Origin: Saprospiraceae bacterium | Lineage (GTDB): Bacteria > Bacteroidota > Bacteroidia > Chitinophagales > Saprospiraceae | Assembly (NCBI GenBank): GCA_022448955.1 | Contig: JAKVCU010000056.1 | Span: 57,006 to 114,225 of the forward strand | DNA: 57,220 nucleotides | Direction: 5' to 3' | Part shown: piece by piece, positions 35,015 through 42,967 of the stretch | Position numbering within the stretch: the stretch's first letter is position 1 | Layout of the letters: each line of letters opens with the position of its first letter | Notes under the pieces: model-generated | Told to the model about the DNA's origin: nothing | Seen by the model: the letters and a program-made list of their open reading frames with translations, nothing else | The model's database searches: none | Position numbers and translations under genes: made by a program

Positions 35015-35983
35015 ATGAAAGCCCTATACCTAAAAGAACGTAAACAGCCTGTAGTTTACGCTGATTTTGATGATCCTCAAGCAAAAGAAGGAGAAGTAAT
35101 TGTAGAGGTAAAAGCCGCTGCGCTAAACCACAGAGATGTTTATATTACTCAAGATCTATACCCCGGCATTACAACCCCGATGATTTTAGGTTCGGATGGC
35201 GTTGGCACATTGGATGGGAAAGAAGTGATCCTAAATCCTGGAGAGGGCTGGAAAGACAATCCTGCTTACGCCCCCTTAAATTATACTATTCTTGGATTAC
35301 CAAAATTTGGAACTTTCGCTGAAAAGATTGCTATCAATGCGGATCGAGTTCATGAAAAACCTGCACACCTGTCTTGGCAAGAAGCTGCTGCTTTGCCACT
35401 TGCAGGTGTAACTGCTTATCGTGCACTTTTCACACGAGGCCAAATTAATGCCAATAAAAAAGTATTGATTACTGGTATCGGTGGGGGAGTAGCGCTAACT
35501 GCTTTGCAATTGGCTGTCGCAGTGGGGAGTGAAGTATGGGTAACTTCCGGATCGAACGAAAAAATTGAAAAAGCAATGGCACTAGGTGCCAAAGGTGGAG
35601 CTAATTATAAGGAAGATAACTGGCACAAAGATTTGGCAGGAAGAGCGGGTGTGTTTGATTTAGTGATTGATAGTGCCGGAGGTGATGGATTTGCTCAATT
35701 ATTAAAGGTTTGTAATTTTGGCGCAAACATCGTAACATACGGCGGAACTAGAGGGAAAGTAAATGGATTGAGCCCACAAATTATCTTCTGGAAGCAATTA
35801 AATATTATGGGTTCCACTATGGGTAATGATCAAGAATTTGCAGATTTATTAGCTTTTGTTGCAGAAAAGAAAGTGAAACCAGTTATTGACGCTGTATTCT
35901 CACTTGAAGAAGGGGCAAAAGCTTTTGAAAGAATGGATCAAGGTCTGCAGTTTGGTAAAATTGTTTTAGATGTTAATATATGA
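35015..35983 (+). CDS. Zinc-independent MDR-family oxidoreductase (quinone oxidoreductase-like)
   Basis: The 322-residue protein has the medium-chain dehydrogenase/reductase fold: N-terminal GroES-like domain AALNHRDVYITQDLYPGITTPMILGSDGVGTLDGKEV, and a Rossmann domain with LITGIGGGVALTALQLAVAVGSEVWVTSGSNEKIE. The usual zinc positions read NHRD and GSDGVG instead of the Cys and His of zinc alcohol dehydrogenases, so it is quinone-oxidoreductase-like. The NADPH/NADH preference and substrate are not known. It overlaps the next gene at ATGA, so the two are coupled. Confidence 0.88.
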   Translation: MKALYLKERKQPVVYADFDDPQAKEGEVIVEVKAAALNHRDVYITQDLYPGITTPMILGSDGVGTLDGKEVILNPGEGWKDNPAYAPLNYTILGLPKFGTFAEKIAINADRVHEKPAHLSWQEAAALPLAGVTAYRALFTRGQINANKKVLITGIGGGVALTALQLAVAVGSEVWVTSGSNEKIEKAMALGAKGGANYKEDNWHKDLAGRAGVFDLVIDSAGGDGFAQLLKVCNFGANIVTYGGTRGKVNGLSPQIIFWKQLNIMGSTMGNDQEFADLLAFVAEKKVKPVIDAVFSLEEGAKAFERMDQGLQFGKIVLDVNI

Positions 35984-36483
35984 TCCGGATCGGACTTTTA
36001 TCTGATACACACAGTTATTTAGATGAAAAAATCTTTGACTACTTCAAAGAATGCGATGAAATCTGGCATGCAGGTGATATCGGTAGCTTTGAAGTAGTCG
36101 ATCGATTAGAAGCTTTCAGGCCTTTCCGTGCCGTTTATGGCAATATTGATGACCATAAAATGCGCAGGCAATACCCCGAAGACTTGAGATTTGAATGCGA
36201 GGGCTTGGATGTCCTTATGACGCATATCGGCGGTTACCCCGGCCGCTACAAAAAAAGAGTTCGAGAATTAATCGCTGAAAACCCTCCAGGCCTTTTTATC
36301 TGTGGCCATTCTCACATTTTAAAAATTATGCCAGACGAAAAGCATGAGCTTATTCATATCAATCCCGGTGCATGTGGTAATCATGGTTTTCATAAGATAA
36401 AAACCCTTGTTCGATTTTCTATTGATGATGGAAAATTAAAAGATGTGGAAGTCATTGAACTGGGTCGAAGGGGCCAGCTTTAG
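35980..36483 (+). CDS. Metallophosphoesterase of the YfcE/MJ0936 type
   Basis: The 167-residue protein has the full set of metal motifs: LLSDTHSYLD, EIWHAGDIGS, VYGNIDDH, LMTHIGGYPGRY and FICGHSHILKI. These proteins are small phosphodiesterases/phosphatases with a dinuclear metal centre; the natural substrate is unclear. It is translationally coupled (ATGA overlap) to the MDR oxidoreductase gene. Its stop overlaps the convergent membrane-protein stop at TTAG. Confidence 0.93.
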   Translation: MIRIGLLSDTHSYLDEKIFDYFKECDEIWHAGDIGSFEVVDRLEAFRPFRAVYGNIDDHKMRRQYPEDLRFECEGLDVLMTHIGGYPGRYKKRVRELIAENPPGLFICGHSHILKIMPDEKHELIHINPGACGNHGFHKIKTLVRFSIDDGKLKDVEVIELGRRGQL

Positions 36484-37070
36484 AATTGTACAAGCCAACC
36501 CAATACTTGTCCGTCAAAATATACTTGCCCTAATAATGGCGAAATAGTGGACTGATGGCTATTTTGCCAAAAATAAGCAGCTAGGTCAAATACAAAAAGA
36601 AATACTCCTTGTAAGATGATAGATTTGCCAAACCCTTTAAGTTGATCTGCATTTTTATCTGCTGTTTTGGCTTTCTCCATCAGATATAAACCTCCTAAGA
36701 CATATCCAACATCCAATCCACCATTAAATAAAAAAGTTTTTTCTATGGCGTTTTGTGCTTCTATACTTTCAAATAAACCAAGAGCAGAGGGATCTGTTTT
36801 TATCGCATTAAAATAACCTAGCGTGGCTAAGCCTAAATTCACTACATTCCATCCTGCATTCATGATATGGAAGTGACGCTCCGAACCCTTATGTTGATTA
36901 AAGAGGATAGAACCAGCAGCGATGTTCCCTACTGCCCAAGTTCCTAAAACAAGCATACTCTTACGCTGTTTTTCTAATCTTGATTCATTAAAATCCTGAA
37001 GGATATTGGATTGTGCCCATAGGCAAAGAGCAGAGAACAGAAAGAAAAAGCTGAGTAATGATCGTTTCAT
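36480..37070 (-). CDS. Integral membrane protein of unknown function
   Basis: A 196-residue protein: a signal or first helix (1-20, ending LWAQS), then about three further helices (MLVLGTWAVGNIAAGSILF, NAGWNVVNLGLATLGYFNAI, FLFNGGLDVGYVLGGLYLME, IILQGVFLFVFDLAAYFW). Glycine-rich helices and a conserved-looking 'GxxxN' pattern suggest a compact helical bundle. I recognise no named family with confidence; it resembles a Bacteroidota-restricted hypothetical group. It converges on the metallophosphoesterase gene with a 4-base stop overlap. Confidence 0.8.
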   Translation of the reverse strand: MKRSLLSFFFLFSALCLWAQSNILQDFNESRLEKQRKSMLVLGTWAVGNIAAGSILFNQHKGSERHFHIMNAGWNVVNLGLATLGYFNAIKTDPSALGLFESIEAQNAIEKTFLFNGGLDVGYVLGGLYLMEKAKTADKNADQLKGFGKSIILQGVFLFVFDLAAYFWQNSHQSTISPLLGQVYFDGQVLGWLVQF

Positions 37071-37122
37071 CGTGAAATGTTTACTATAAGGGCGACCAGC
37101 AAAATTGCTTATTTAATAAATT

Positions 37123-37244
37123 CCTGCCAACCGGCAGGCACGGCCTCAGCTCAAAAATAGTAAGTAAGTAACGATAGGAAAGTTACGCACGATTTTTGAA
37201 CTGACGAAAAGAATTTATTATGCCAATTTCAGCCAGGGGCTGAG
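37123..37244. repeat. Intergenic element with hairpin ends, partly repeated near 5.9 kb
   Basis: A perfect hairpin CCTGCC-aacc-GGCAGG (37123-37138) is followed by a unit bounded by CTCAGC (37145-37150) and GCTGAG (37239-37244). Inside it, 37171-37201 matches 5877-5906 at about 25 of 31 positions, and AATTTCAGCCA (37225-37235) is the exact reverse complement of 5928-5938. It looks like a decayed dispersed repeat rather than a terminator; there is no T-run. Confidence 0.5.
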
Positions 37245-37290
37245 AGGTTCTTACCTAACTACTTATTTAACTCAGCTTTAATCAAAATGT

Positions 37291-38997
37291 TTAATAACCT
37301 ACCGCATGATCGTCCGGATTACGTGGATCGCCAACGGCATGTAGTGTACCCTGTTCTGTTTTATGTATAGCTTTAATTACGGCCATTCGATTCACTTCAC
37401 CCAGTTTGTGTCCCATTGCTTTTAATTGAGCAATCAATTCTTCAGAGAAAGTACCTTTTTCATATTTGATCTCATTTGGGAGCCATTGATGGTGAAAACG
37501 CCCAGCATTTACAGCATCTTCTAATGACATATCAAATTCCACGACATTCATGAATACTTGGAAAACCGCCGTGATAATCGTCGATCCACCAGGAGCACCT
37601 AACACCATGAAGACATCTCCGTCTTTTTCTACAATGGTTGGTGTCATCGAACTTAGCATTCGTTTTCCAGGCTGAATGGCATTAGCCTCTGCACCTACCA
37701 ATCCAAATTGATTTGGAACGCCTGGCTTAGCACTAAAGTCATCCATTTCGTTATTCAAAAAGAAACCTGCACCCTCTACCACTACTTTTGATCCATAGTT
37801 GGAGTTGATTGTAGTCGTTACAGATACAGTATTACCATCTTTATCCATAATAGAGGTATGGGTCGTTTCAAAACTTTCCATTTGATTACTAAATTCCCCT
37901 GCAAAAATGGCATTGCTCAAAGAAGCACTGTCTGGAGAATAGTCCATCATACGCTCTAGTAGGTAAGAATCATCTAATAAGGAATCAATTGGTACATCAT
38001 AGTAATCGCTATCACCTAAATGCTCTGCACGATCAGCATAGACTCTTCTTTCAGCCTCTACCATTAAATGAATAGCTTCTTTAGAGTGAAACCCCCAATC
38101 TTTTAGAGCATAGGGTTCTACTAACTGAACTAATTGTGCTAATGCCACACCACCACTTGAAGCTGGAGGCATAGAAATAACTTTATAGGATTTATAGGGC
38201 ACTTCTATAGGCTTTCGCCAAACGGCATTATAATCTTTTAGATCTTGAAGAGTGATTAGACCATTATGCTTTTCCATCTCTGCTGCGATGAGTTTAGCTG
38301 TTTGGCCTTCATAGAAACCTGCTTTACCATTTTCTTTTATTCTAGTCAGTACAGCAGCCAAATCTTTTTGAATCAATTGATCTGCTTTTTGCCAAGCTTC
38401 TTGTTCTGGAACAAAAGGAATAGTATGGTCATTATACTTTTCAAAGGCTTCTCTAAAGTGATTGAGTCGATTCACTTCTGTTTCTGATAAAGCAAAACCA
38501 TTATTGGCTAATTCAATCGCAGGAGTCAGAAGTTTCTCCATAGGCAAGGAGCCATACTTTGCATGAGCAGCAAACATACCCGCTACCGTTCCTGGTACTC
38601 CTACCGCTAGGTGCCCATTTCTACTTTTTTGTCCATCCACATTTCCAAGACTATCCAAATACATATCTCTATCTGCTGCTGCTGGAGCCTTCTCTCGGTA
38701 ATCTAGTGCATCGGTTTGGCCATCTTTGGTACGAATCACCATAAAACCACCGCCACCTACATTACCCGCTCTTGGGTAAACTACAGCTATTGCAAATTGT
38801 ACAGCGATAGCTGCGTCGATCGCATTACCTCCTTCTTGCAAAATTTTTTTACCAATTGCAGATGCTAAAGGATGAGGGGAAACTACCGCTGCAGAATCAA
38901 CAATGGCAAGCTTTGTAGCCGAATATGGGACTACAGGTTCACTAGGTTTACAAGAAAAAAATAGAAAAAAAATAAAGATAAAATAGAGGTTTTTCAT
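37291..38997 (-). CDS. ggt: Gamma-glutamyltransferase (lipoprotein form)
   Basis: I place the start at the ATG at 38997, giving 568 residues with a lipoprotein signal MKNLYFIFIFFLFFSC; an ATG at 39045 would add 16 residues and break that signal. The protein is a complete GGT. Early blocks are GKKILQEGGNAIDAAIAVQFAI and PRAGNVGGGGFMV. The autoprocessing threonine is in ETTHTSIMDKDGNTVSV (T378), followed by NSNYGSK, GFFLNNEMDDFSAKPG and the glutamate pocket SSMTPTIV, GAPGGSTIIT. It cleaves gamma-glutamyl bonds of glutathione-like peptides in the periplasm. The small subunit begins at T378. Upstream is a long non-coding stretch. Confidence 0.95.
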   Translation of the reverse strand: MKNLYFIFIFFLFFSCKPSEPVVPYSATKLAIVDSAAVVSPHPLASAIGKKILQEGGNAIDAAIAVQFAIAVVYPRAGNVGGGGFMVIRTKDGQTDALDYREKAPAAADRDMYLDSLGNVDGQKSRNGHLAVGVPGTVAGMFAAHAKYGSLPMEKLLTPAIELANNGFALSETEVNRLNHFREAFEKYNDHTIPFVPEQEAWQKADQLIQKDLAAVLTRIKENGKAGFYEGQTAKLIAAEMEKHNGLITLQDLKDYNAVWRKPIEVPYKSYKVISMPPASSGGVALAQLVQLVEPYALKDWGFHSKEAIHLMVEAERRVYADRAEHLGDSDYYDVPIDSLLDDSYLLERMMDYSPDSASLSNAIFAGEFSNQMESFETTHTSIMDKDGNTVSVTTTINSNYGSKVVVEGAGFFLNNEMDDFSAKPGVPNQFGLVGAEANAIQPGKRMLSSMTPTIVEKDGDVFMVLGAPGGSTIITAVFQVFMNVVEFDMSLEDAVNAGRFHHQWLPNEIKYEKGTFSEELIAQLKAMGHKLGEVNRMAVIKAIHKTEQGTLHAVGDPRNPDDHAVGY

Positions 38998-39201
38998 TTT
39001 TGGCACGCTAATTGTTAATATAAGAATGTAAGTTATATTTTCCATAAAAGAGAAAGCCTTTTAAAGAAAAGGAACCTTTAAATCTCGGAAACAGAAATTA
39101 CAATTAAAAGATTTTGAGGAAAATTATTTATTCTTCTGCCTATGATTTGCGTGGGTGTGAGGTAGGAGACTATTGCTAGGATTCAATATTTCATAATATT
39201 G
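38998..39201. other. Non-coding interval upstream of ggt and of the candidate RNA
   Basis: No gene seen. The stretch is AT-rich and holds a small hairpin CAATATT-tcat-AATATTG (39184-39201). Its right arm TAATATTG (39194-39201) is one base off TAnnTTTG, and ATTG lies 18 bases before it, which makes it a plausible promoter for the RNA that follows. TATGATTTG at 39141 is a second, spaced-out candidate. Confidence 0.45.
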
Positions 39202-39514
39202 TTTCGTGTGTTCACTTCAATTTTAATAGTGGGGCCTCAAGGAATTGGGGCGCCCATTTTTCACACGGAATAAAAAAATTACTTCAATTTATTCATAATA
39301 ATTAGGGATTATTACTTGGGTGCAGCCAAGGAAACCATAGCAGTTTAGTGGGGTCTAAAAAGTTTAGGTTTACGTCACGAGGTTGCACCTGCTTTTACCC
39401 TTTGATAGGGCCTATAGGGCAATGAAGTTAATCATTCCCCCATAGGAAAACTTATTCGGTTAATTATTTACTGGCTTTTCCGCCGTCTATCCATGTGGTT
39501 AGGCGGCTTTTTTT
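39202..39514 (+). ncRNA. Candidate structured non-coding RNA, about 310 nt
   Basis: No protein gene fits, yet the stretch contains a series of helices ending in a terminator. A: 39202-39210 with 39262-39270 (9 bp, one G-U). B: GGTGCAGCC 39319-39327 with GGTTGCACC 39381-39389 (9 bp, one G-U). Nested in B are AAACC 39332-39336 with GGTTT 39367-39371, and TTTAG 39344-39348 with CTAAA 39355-39359. C: CCTAT 39411-39415 with ATAGG 39442-39446, enclosing GGG with CCC, and AATGA 39421-39425 with TCATT 39432-39436. D: the terminator. The motifs of RNase P RNA (GAGGAAAGUCC), SRP RNA and tmRNA are not present. I recognise no known family. The 5' end is uncertain. Confidence 0.55.
39482..39514 (+). terminator. 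Intrinsic terminator of the candidate RNA
   Basis: GCCGTCTA (39482-39489) pairs with TAGGCGGC (39500-39507), 8 bp with one G-U, and is followed by seven T (39508-39514). On the minus strand no T-run follows, so the terminated transcript runs on the plus strand, where no protein gene precedes it. Confidence 0.85.
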
Positions 39515-39791
39515 ACATATAATATTAAGGATAGCCATCTATCTCTTCTGAGTCCCTTAACAAAATTCATCTTAGAGCCTAACTGATTTGCCTAGATACA
39601 GCCTTTCCGATGCTAGTCGGAAACCAATAGCTAGTAGAATTGACTCGTTGATCTTGCGATATTTTCTCTAGATCAAATAATCATTTCTTCAATGGAGGCA
39701 AACTGTTGTCAATTGAAAGCTGATCAACAAATCCTGAACAGACTCGTGATCTTATGGTGGTATTAAAAGAAAGTCGTCTCTAAGCTGAAAT
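39515..39791. other. Non-coding interval between the candidate RNA and the lipocalin-like gene
   Basis: I see no gene. A perfect 7-bp hairpin TTTCCGA-tgctag-TCGGAAA lies at 39604-39623. Short open frames in 39640-39790 do not exceed about 40 codons and show no recognisable motif. It could hold decayed sequence, but nothing allows a pseudogene call. Confidence 0.4.
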
Positions 39792-40175
39792 CTATATTTT
39801 GGTAAGCTTTAAAATTCTTTCCTTGCCATTGTCATCCATTTTTATGTGGAGAGAATCAGGACTAAGTACCAAAATTTCTACTGCTTTTTCTGTAGAAGCT
39901 TGATTTACCGTATCTGTCGTAAATAAATAGCTTGATTCAATATAGTAGCTACCAGCTTCTTTATAGTTTAACGTACTTTCATAGCGATAGGATTCATTTT
40001 TATCGAAATAAAATGAAATTTCTTTTGGGTTCACCCCTAATTCTTTACCCTCCTCTAACACTCTGACACCTTCCCATGATCCTATAATCAATTCATTATC
40101 AATACTTCCACAAGAAGAAAGGAAAGAAAAAATGCCTAATAATAATATCCAAAAAAAGGATCTTTTCATCACCAA
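39792..40175 (-). CDS. Lipocalin-like lipoprotein
   Basis: A 127-residue protein with a lipoprotein signal ending LSSC (lipobox cysteine at 22), and a mature part that opens NELIIGSWEGVRVLEEGKE, the usual beginning of the Bacteroidota lipocalin-like families. Strands alternate after that (KEISFYFDKNESYRYESTLNYKEAGSYYIESSYLF, AVEILVLSPDSLHIKM), and it ends ERILKLTKI. It probably binds a small ligand or has a structural role at the outer membrane. The start could be the ATG at 40175 or 40169. It lies after the nhaD terminator, so it has its own, unrecognised promoter. Confidence 0.82.
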   Translation of the reverse strand: MVMKRSFFWILLLGIFSFLSSCGSIDNELIIGSWEGVRVLEEGKELGVNPKEISFYFDKNESYRYESTLNYKEAGSYYIESSYLFTTDTVNQASTEKAVEILVLSPDSLHIKMDDNGKERILKLTKI

Positions 40176-40215
40176 TACGTTTTTTGAGAGCGTTCAAAAA
40201 TTTAATCATCAAAAT

Positions 40216-40263
40216 CAAAAAGCGGAAAATCCATTCTCGTAAGAGAAGCTTTTCCGCTTTTTG
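40216..40263 (-). terminator. Intrinsic terminator of nhaD with a GNRA-capped inner hairpin
   Basis: The arms CAAAAAGCGGAAAA (40216-40229) and TTTTCCGCTTTTTG (40250-40263) are perfect 14-bp complements. The 20-base loop itself holds TTCTC-gtaa-GAGAA (40234-40247), a 5-bp hairpin with a GNRA-type loop on the plus reading. On the minus strand a T-rich run follows. It lies 9 bases after the nhaD stop. Confidence 0.85.
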
Positions 40264-40271
40264 AAAGTATT

Positions 40272-41633
40272 TTAACCTGCAAACAACGGATTCATCAATA
40301 TGAACACAATTGCTCCAGCTATAAAGCCGATAAAGGCAAGCCAAGATATTTTACGTAAGTACCAGATGAAATCAATACGCTCCATACCCATCGCTGCAAC
40401 CCCTGCTGCAGAACCAATGATAAGCATACTGCCACCCGTACCAGCAGAATAAGCAATGAAATGCCATAAATGATTATCTGTTTCAAAGCTATACATCCCC
40501 ATCGATGCAGCCACTAATGGAACATTATCTATAATGGCAGATAAAAAGCCAAGTATAATGATAACAATATCTTGATTTGGTATGGCTTCTTGCAATTGTT
40601 CCGCTAGGCTTCTCAAAAAGCCTACTTGCTCACCAGATGCTCCCATTACTGCAATAGACTCTAAGGCAGCTACTGCCATCAAAATACCCAAAAAGAAAAT
40701 AATACTCGAAAGCTCAATCCTTGAAAGTGCATTGTGTGCAGAATATAAGTGCTTTTTCTCTTCTGTAAAGTCCTCCTCTGGGTGAATATATTCAGATACT
40801 AACCAAACCACACCTAAGGATAGCATCATTCCGATGTATGGAGGTAAATGAGTGATGGTTTTGAAAATAGGAACAAAAATTAGTGCCCCTAATCCAACCA
40901 TAAGCATGGTGCGACTACTCAGCAGCTTTTCCTGTTCCCTCTTAGCATCAAAGTCTCGTTTAGCAGGAGCAATTTCACCCTGAAATGGTTTCGTGAAAGA
41001 GGCAATCACTACCGGAATGACGATACATACAATAGAGGGAATCACTAATCTTTCAATTAGCCCAGCTGTACTCACCTTATTTCCAATCCATAACATGGTA
41101 GTAGTTACATCACCGATTGGCGACCATGCTCCACCTGCGTTAGCACCAATAACAGCAAGGCAAACAAACCAAATCCGCTCCTCTTTATTTGGTATGAGTC
41201 TTCTCAAAAGAGAAACCAATACGATGGTAGAGGCCAAATTATCTAAAGTAGCAGAAAGGAAAAATGCCAAGACGGAGATGATCCATAGCATTTTTTTCTT
41301 ATTTCTAGTTTGGATACGGTTAGTAATAACAGAAAAACCACGATGCAAATCAATTAATTCTACAATGGTCATGGCACCAATCAAGAAGATTAATATTTCT
41401 GCTGTTTTACCCATATGGTGAAGCAAAACAGGCAACAGATTATCTTCATAATAATTTGCTCCATGCCCAACATGACCGTGATGATCTACAACGTCCATGT
41501 GTCCCAAAGAAACTAGTGCCCAACATAAAGACCCCATCAGTAAGGCAGGAACAGACTTATCCAATCGTAGCGGATGCTCAAATACAATGGTTACATATCC
41601 AATGATAAAACAAAGAATCACTCCAGTAAGCAT
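40272..41633 (-). CDS. nhaD: Na+/H+ antiporter NhaD
   Basis: The 453-residue protein has about twelve membrane helices. Signatures of NhaD in the ion transporter superfamily are the conserved DNLASTIVLVSLLRRLIP, IGANAGGAWSPIGDVTTTMLWIGNK and IIDNVPLVAASMGMYSF, with Asp and Asn residues inside helices. A histidine-rich loop (HMDVVDHHGHVGHGANYYEDN) lies near the N-terminus and could sense metal or pH. NhaD exports Na+ or Li+ in exchange for H+ at the inner membrane. It is transcribed alone, with a strong terminator after it. Confidence 0.93.
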   Translation of the reverse strand: MLTGVILCFIIGYVTIVFEHPLRLDKSVPALLMGSLCWALVSLGHMDVVDHHGHVGHGANYYEDNLLPVLLHHMGKTAEILIFLIGAMTIVELIDLHRGFSVITNRIQTRNKKKMLWIISVLAFFLSATLDNLASTIVLVSLLRRLIPNKEERIWFVCLAVIGANAGGAWSPIGDVTTTMLWIGNKVSTAGLIERLVIPSIVCIVIPVVIASFTKPFQGEIAPAKRDFDAKREQEKLLSSRTMLMVGLGALIFVPIFKTITHLPPYIGMMLSLGVVWLVSEYIHPEEDFTEEKKHLYSAHNALSRIELSSIIFFLGILMAVAALESIAVMGASGEQVGFLRSLAEQLQEAIPNQDIVIIILGFLSAIIDNVPLVAASMGMYSFETDNHLWHFIAYSAGTGGSMLIIGSAAGVAAMGMERIDFIWYLRKISWLAFIGFIAGAIVFILMNPLFAG

Positions 41634-41943
41634 AGGTTTATCTTTTAATTTAGAGAAGAATACTACTTAAGTTGTTTGGAAAGGTAGCAAAATCTCCATT
41701 TTTTTAGTTTACCAAATAATCAAGGAAAGTCCAATTACGGAGGTAAAAATAAAATATTATTCGAGCTGTCAGAAAAAATGCACTATAATTATCAATAAAA
41801 TTGACAAGAGGGAACTACTAGGGCTCCGCTTTGTTAAGAAAAAGGAAATTAAAAATATCAAGGCTTACTTTATATGCGAATACTTCATTATTTTTGTCAG
41901 CTCATTCGAAAAGCCCACAAAGCCTAGATTAAAATAAGTGTTC
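41634..41943. other. Non-coding interval between nhaD and dusB
   Basis: This divergent, AT-rich interval holds no gene. On the plus strand an exact TAnnTTTG motif (41889-41896) sits 48 bases before dusB. On the minus strand TACCTTTC, one base off the consensus, lies near 41679 and may serve nhaD. I see nothing else. Confidence 0.5.
41889..41896 (+). promoter_or_regulatory. -7 promoter element for dusB
   Basis: TATTTTTG matches TAnnTTTG exactly, 47 bases before the ATG at 41944. Confidence 0.5.
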
Positions 41944-42942
41944 ATGGTTAAAATAGGAAATGCAGAGCTCGGAGAATTCCCATTATTATTAGCACCGATG
42001 GAGGATGTTAGTGATCCACCTTTTCGTGCTTTATGCAAACAACAGGGTTGCGATATGATGTATACAGAATTTATATCTGTAGAAGGTCTGATTCGTGATG
42101 CTACTAAAAGTGTTCAAAAACTTGACATTTACGATTATGAGCGCCCAATTGGCATTCAGATTTTTGGTGCAGAAATCGATTCTATGCGCAGAGCAGCAGC
42201 TATTGTGGAGGAGGCTCAACCCGAAGTTTTGGATATCAATTATGGCTGTCCTGTAAAAAAAGTAGTTTGTAAAATGGCAGGTGCAGGCATTTTACAAGAT
42301 ATTGACCGAATGGTCAAGCTGACAGATGAAATCGTAAAGTCTACCAATCTACCTGTTACAGTGAAAACACGTCTGGGCTGGGATGAGAAAACGATGTATA
42401 TCGAAGAAATTGCAGAAAGACTTCAGGATGTTGGCATCAAAGCTTTGTCTATACACGGACGGACCCGCAAGCAAATGTATAAGGGGGAAGCAGATTGGAC
42501 ACTGATTGGAAAAATAAAAGAAAACCCTCGAATTCATATTCCTATTTTTGGAAATGGTGATATTGATAGTCCTCAGAAAGCGGAAGAATACCGCAATAGA
42601 TATGGTGTAGATGGTATCATGATTGGTCGGGCTAGCATTGGATATCCCTGGATATTCAGAGAAATCAAACACTATTTTGAAACTGGTGAAATTCTTGATC
42701 CCCCGACTATTCACGAAAGGGTAGAGGCTTGTAAGCAACATTTACGCCACTCTATTACGTGGAAAGGCGAGAAACTGGGAATCCTTGAAATGCGAAGACA
42801 CTATACCAATTACTTTAGAGGGTATCAGCATATCAAACCCTACAGAAAGGAGTTAGTAACTATGCATAATCCATCAGATATTTACGGAATTTTGGATCAA
42901 ATTGAAGAAAGATATTCCACGAAAGTGGTCAGTCATAGCTAA
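41944..42942 (+). CDS. dusB: tRNA-dihydrouridine synthase B
   Basis: I place the start at the ATG at 41944 (332 residues); a GTG two codons earlier is possible. The FMN-dependent enzyme reduces uridine to dihydrouridine in tRNA. Motifs are APMEDVSDPPFRALCKQQGCDMMYTEF, DINYGCPVKKVVCKMAGAGIL with the catalytic Cys, TVKTRLGWD, ALSIHGRTRKQMYKGEADW and IPIFGNGDIDSPQKAEEY, GVDGIMIGRASIGYPWIF. The C-terminal helical RNA-binding domain is present. The CCA-adding-type gene starts 25 bases later on the same strand. Confidence 0.95.
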   Translation: MVKIGNAELGEFPLLLAPMEDVSDPPFRALCKQQGCDMMYTEFISVEGLIRDATKSVQKLDIYDYERPIGIQIFGAEIDSMRRAAAIVEEAQPEVLDINYGCPVKKVVCKMAGAGILQDIDRMVKLTDEIVKSTNLPVTVKTRLGWDEKTMYIEEIAERLQDVGIKALSIHGRTRKQMYKGEADWTLIGKIKENPRIHIPIFGNGDIDSPQKAEEYRNRYGVDGIMIGRASIGYPWIFREIKHYFETGEILDPPTIHERVEACKQHLRHSITWKGEKLGILEMRRHYTNYFRGYQHIKPYRKELVTMHNPSDIYGILDQIEERYSTKVVSHS

Positions 42943-42967
42943 GACCTTCTAAAAAAATATGGCATAA

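Noticed and set aside
39202-39514. RNase P RNA, SRP RNA or tmRNA
   Set aside because: The motifs GAGGAAAGUCC, the SRP tetraloop region and the tmRNA termini are absent; one short match (GCAGCCAAGG) to bacterial SRP RNA is out of structural context.
39640-39791. Decayed transposase or other pseudogene
   Set aside because: The longest frames are about 40 codons and carry no motif; nothing supports a former gene.
40993-41421. Plus-strand open frame of about 140 codons within nhaD
   Set aside because: It is antisense to the highly conserved NhaD helices; its composition follows from the complement of hydrophobic codons.
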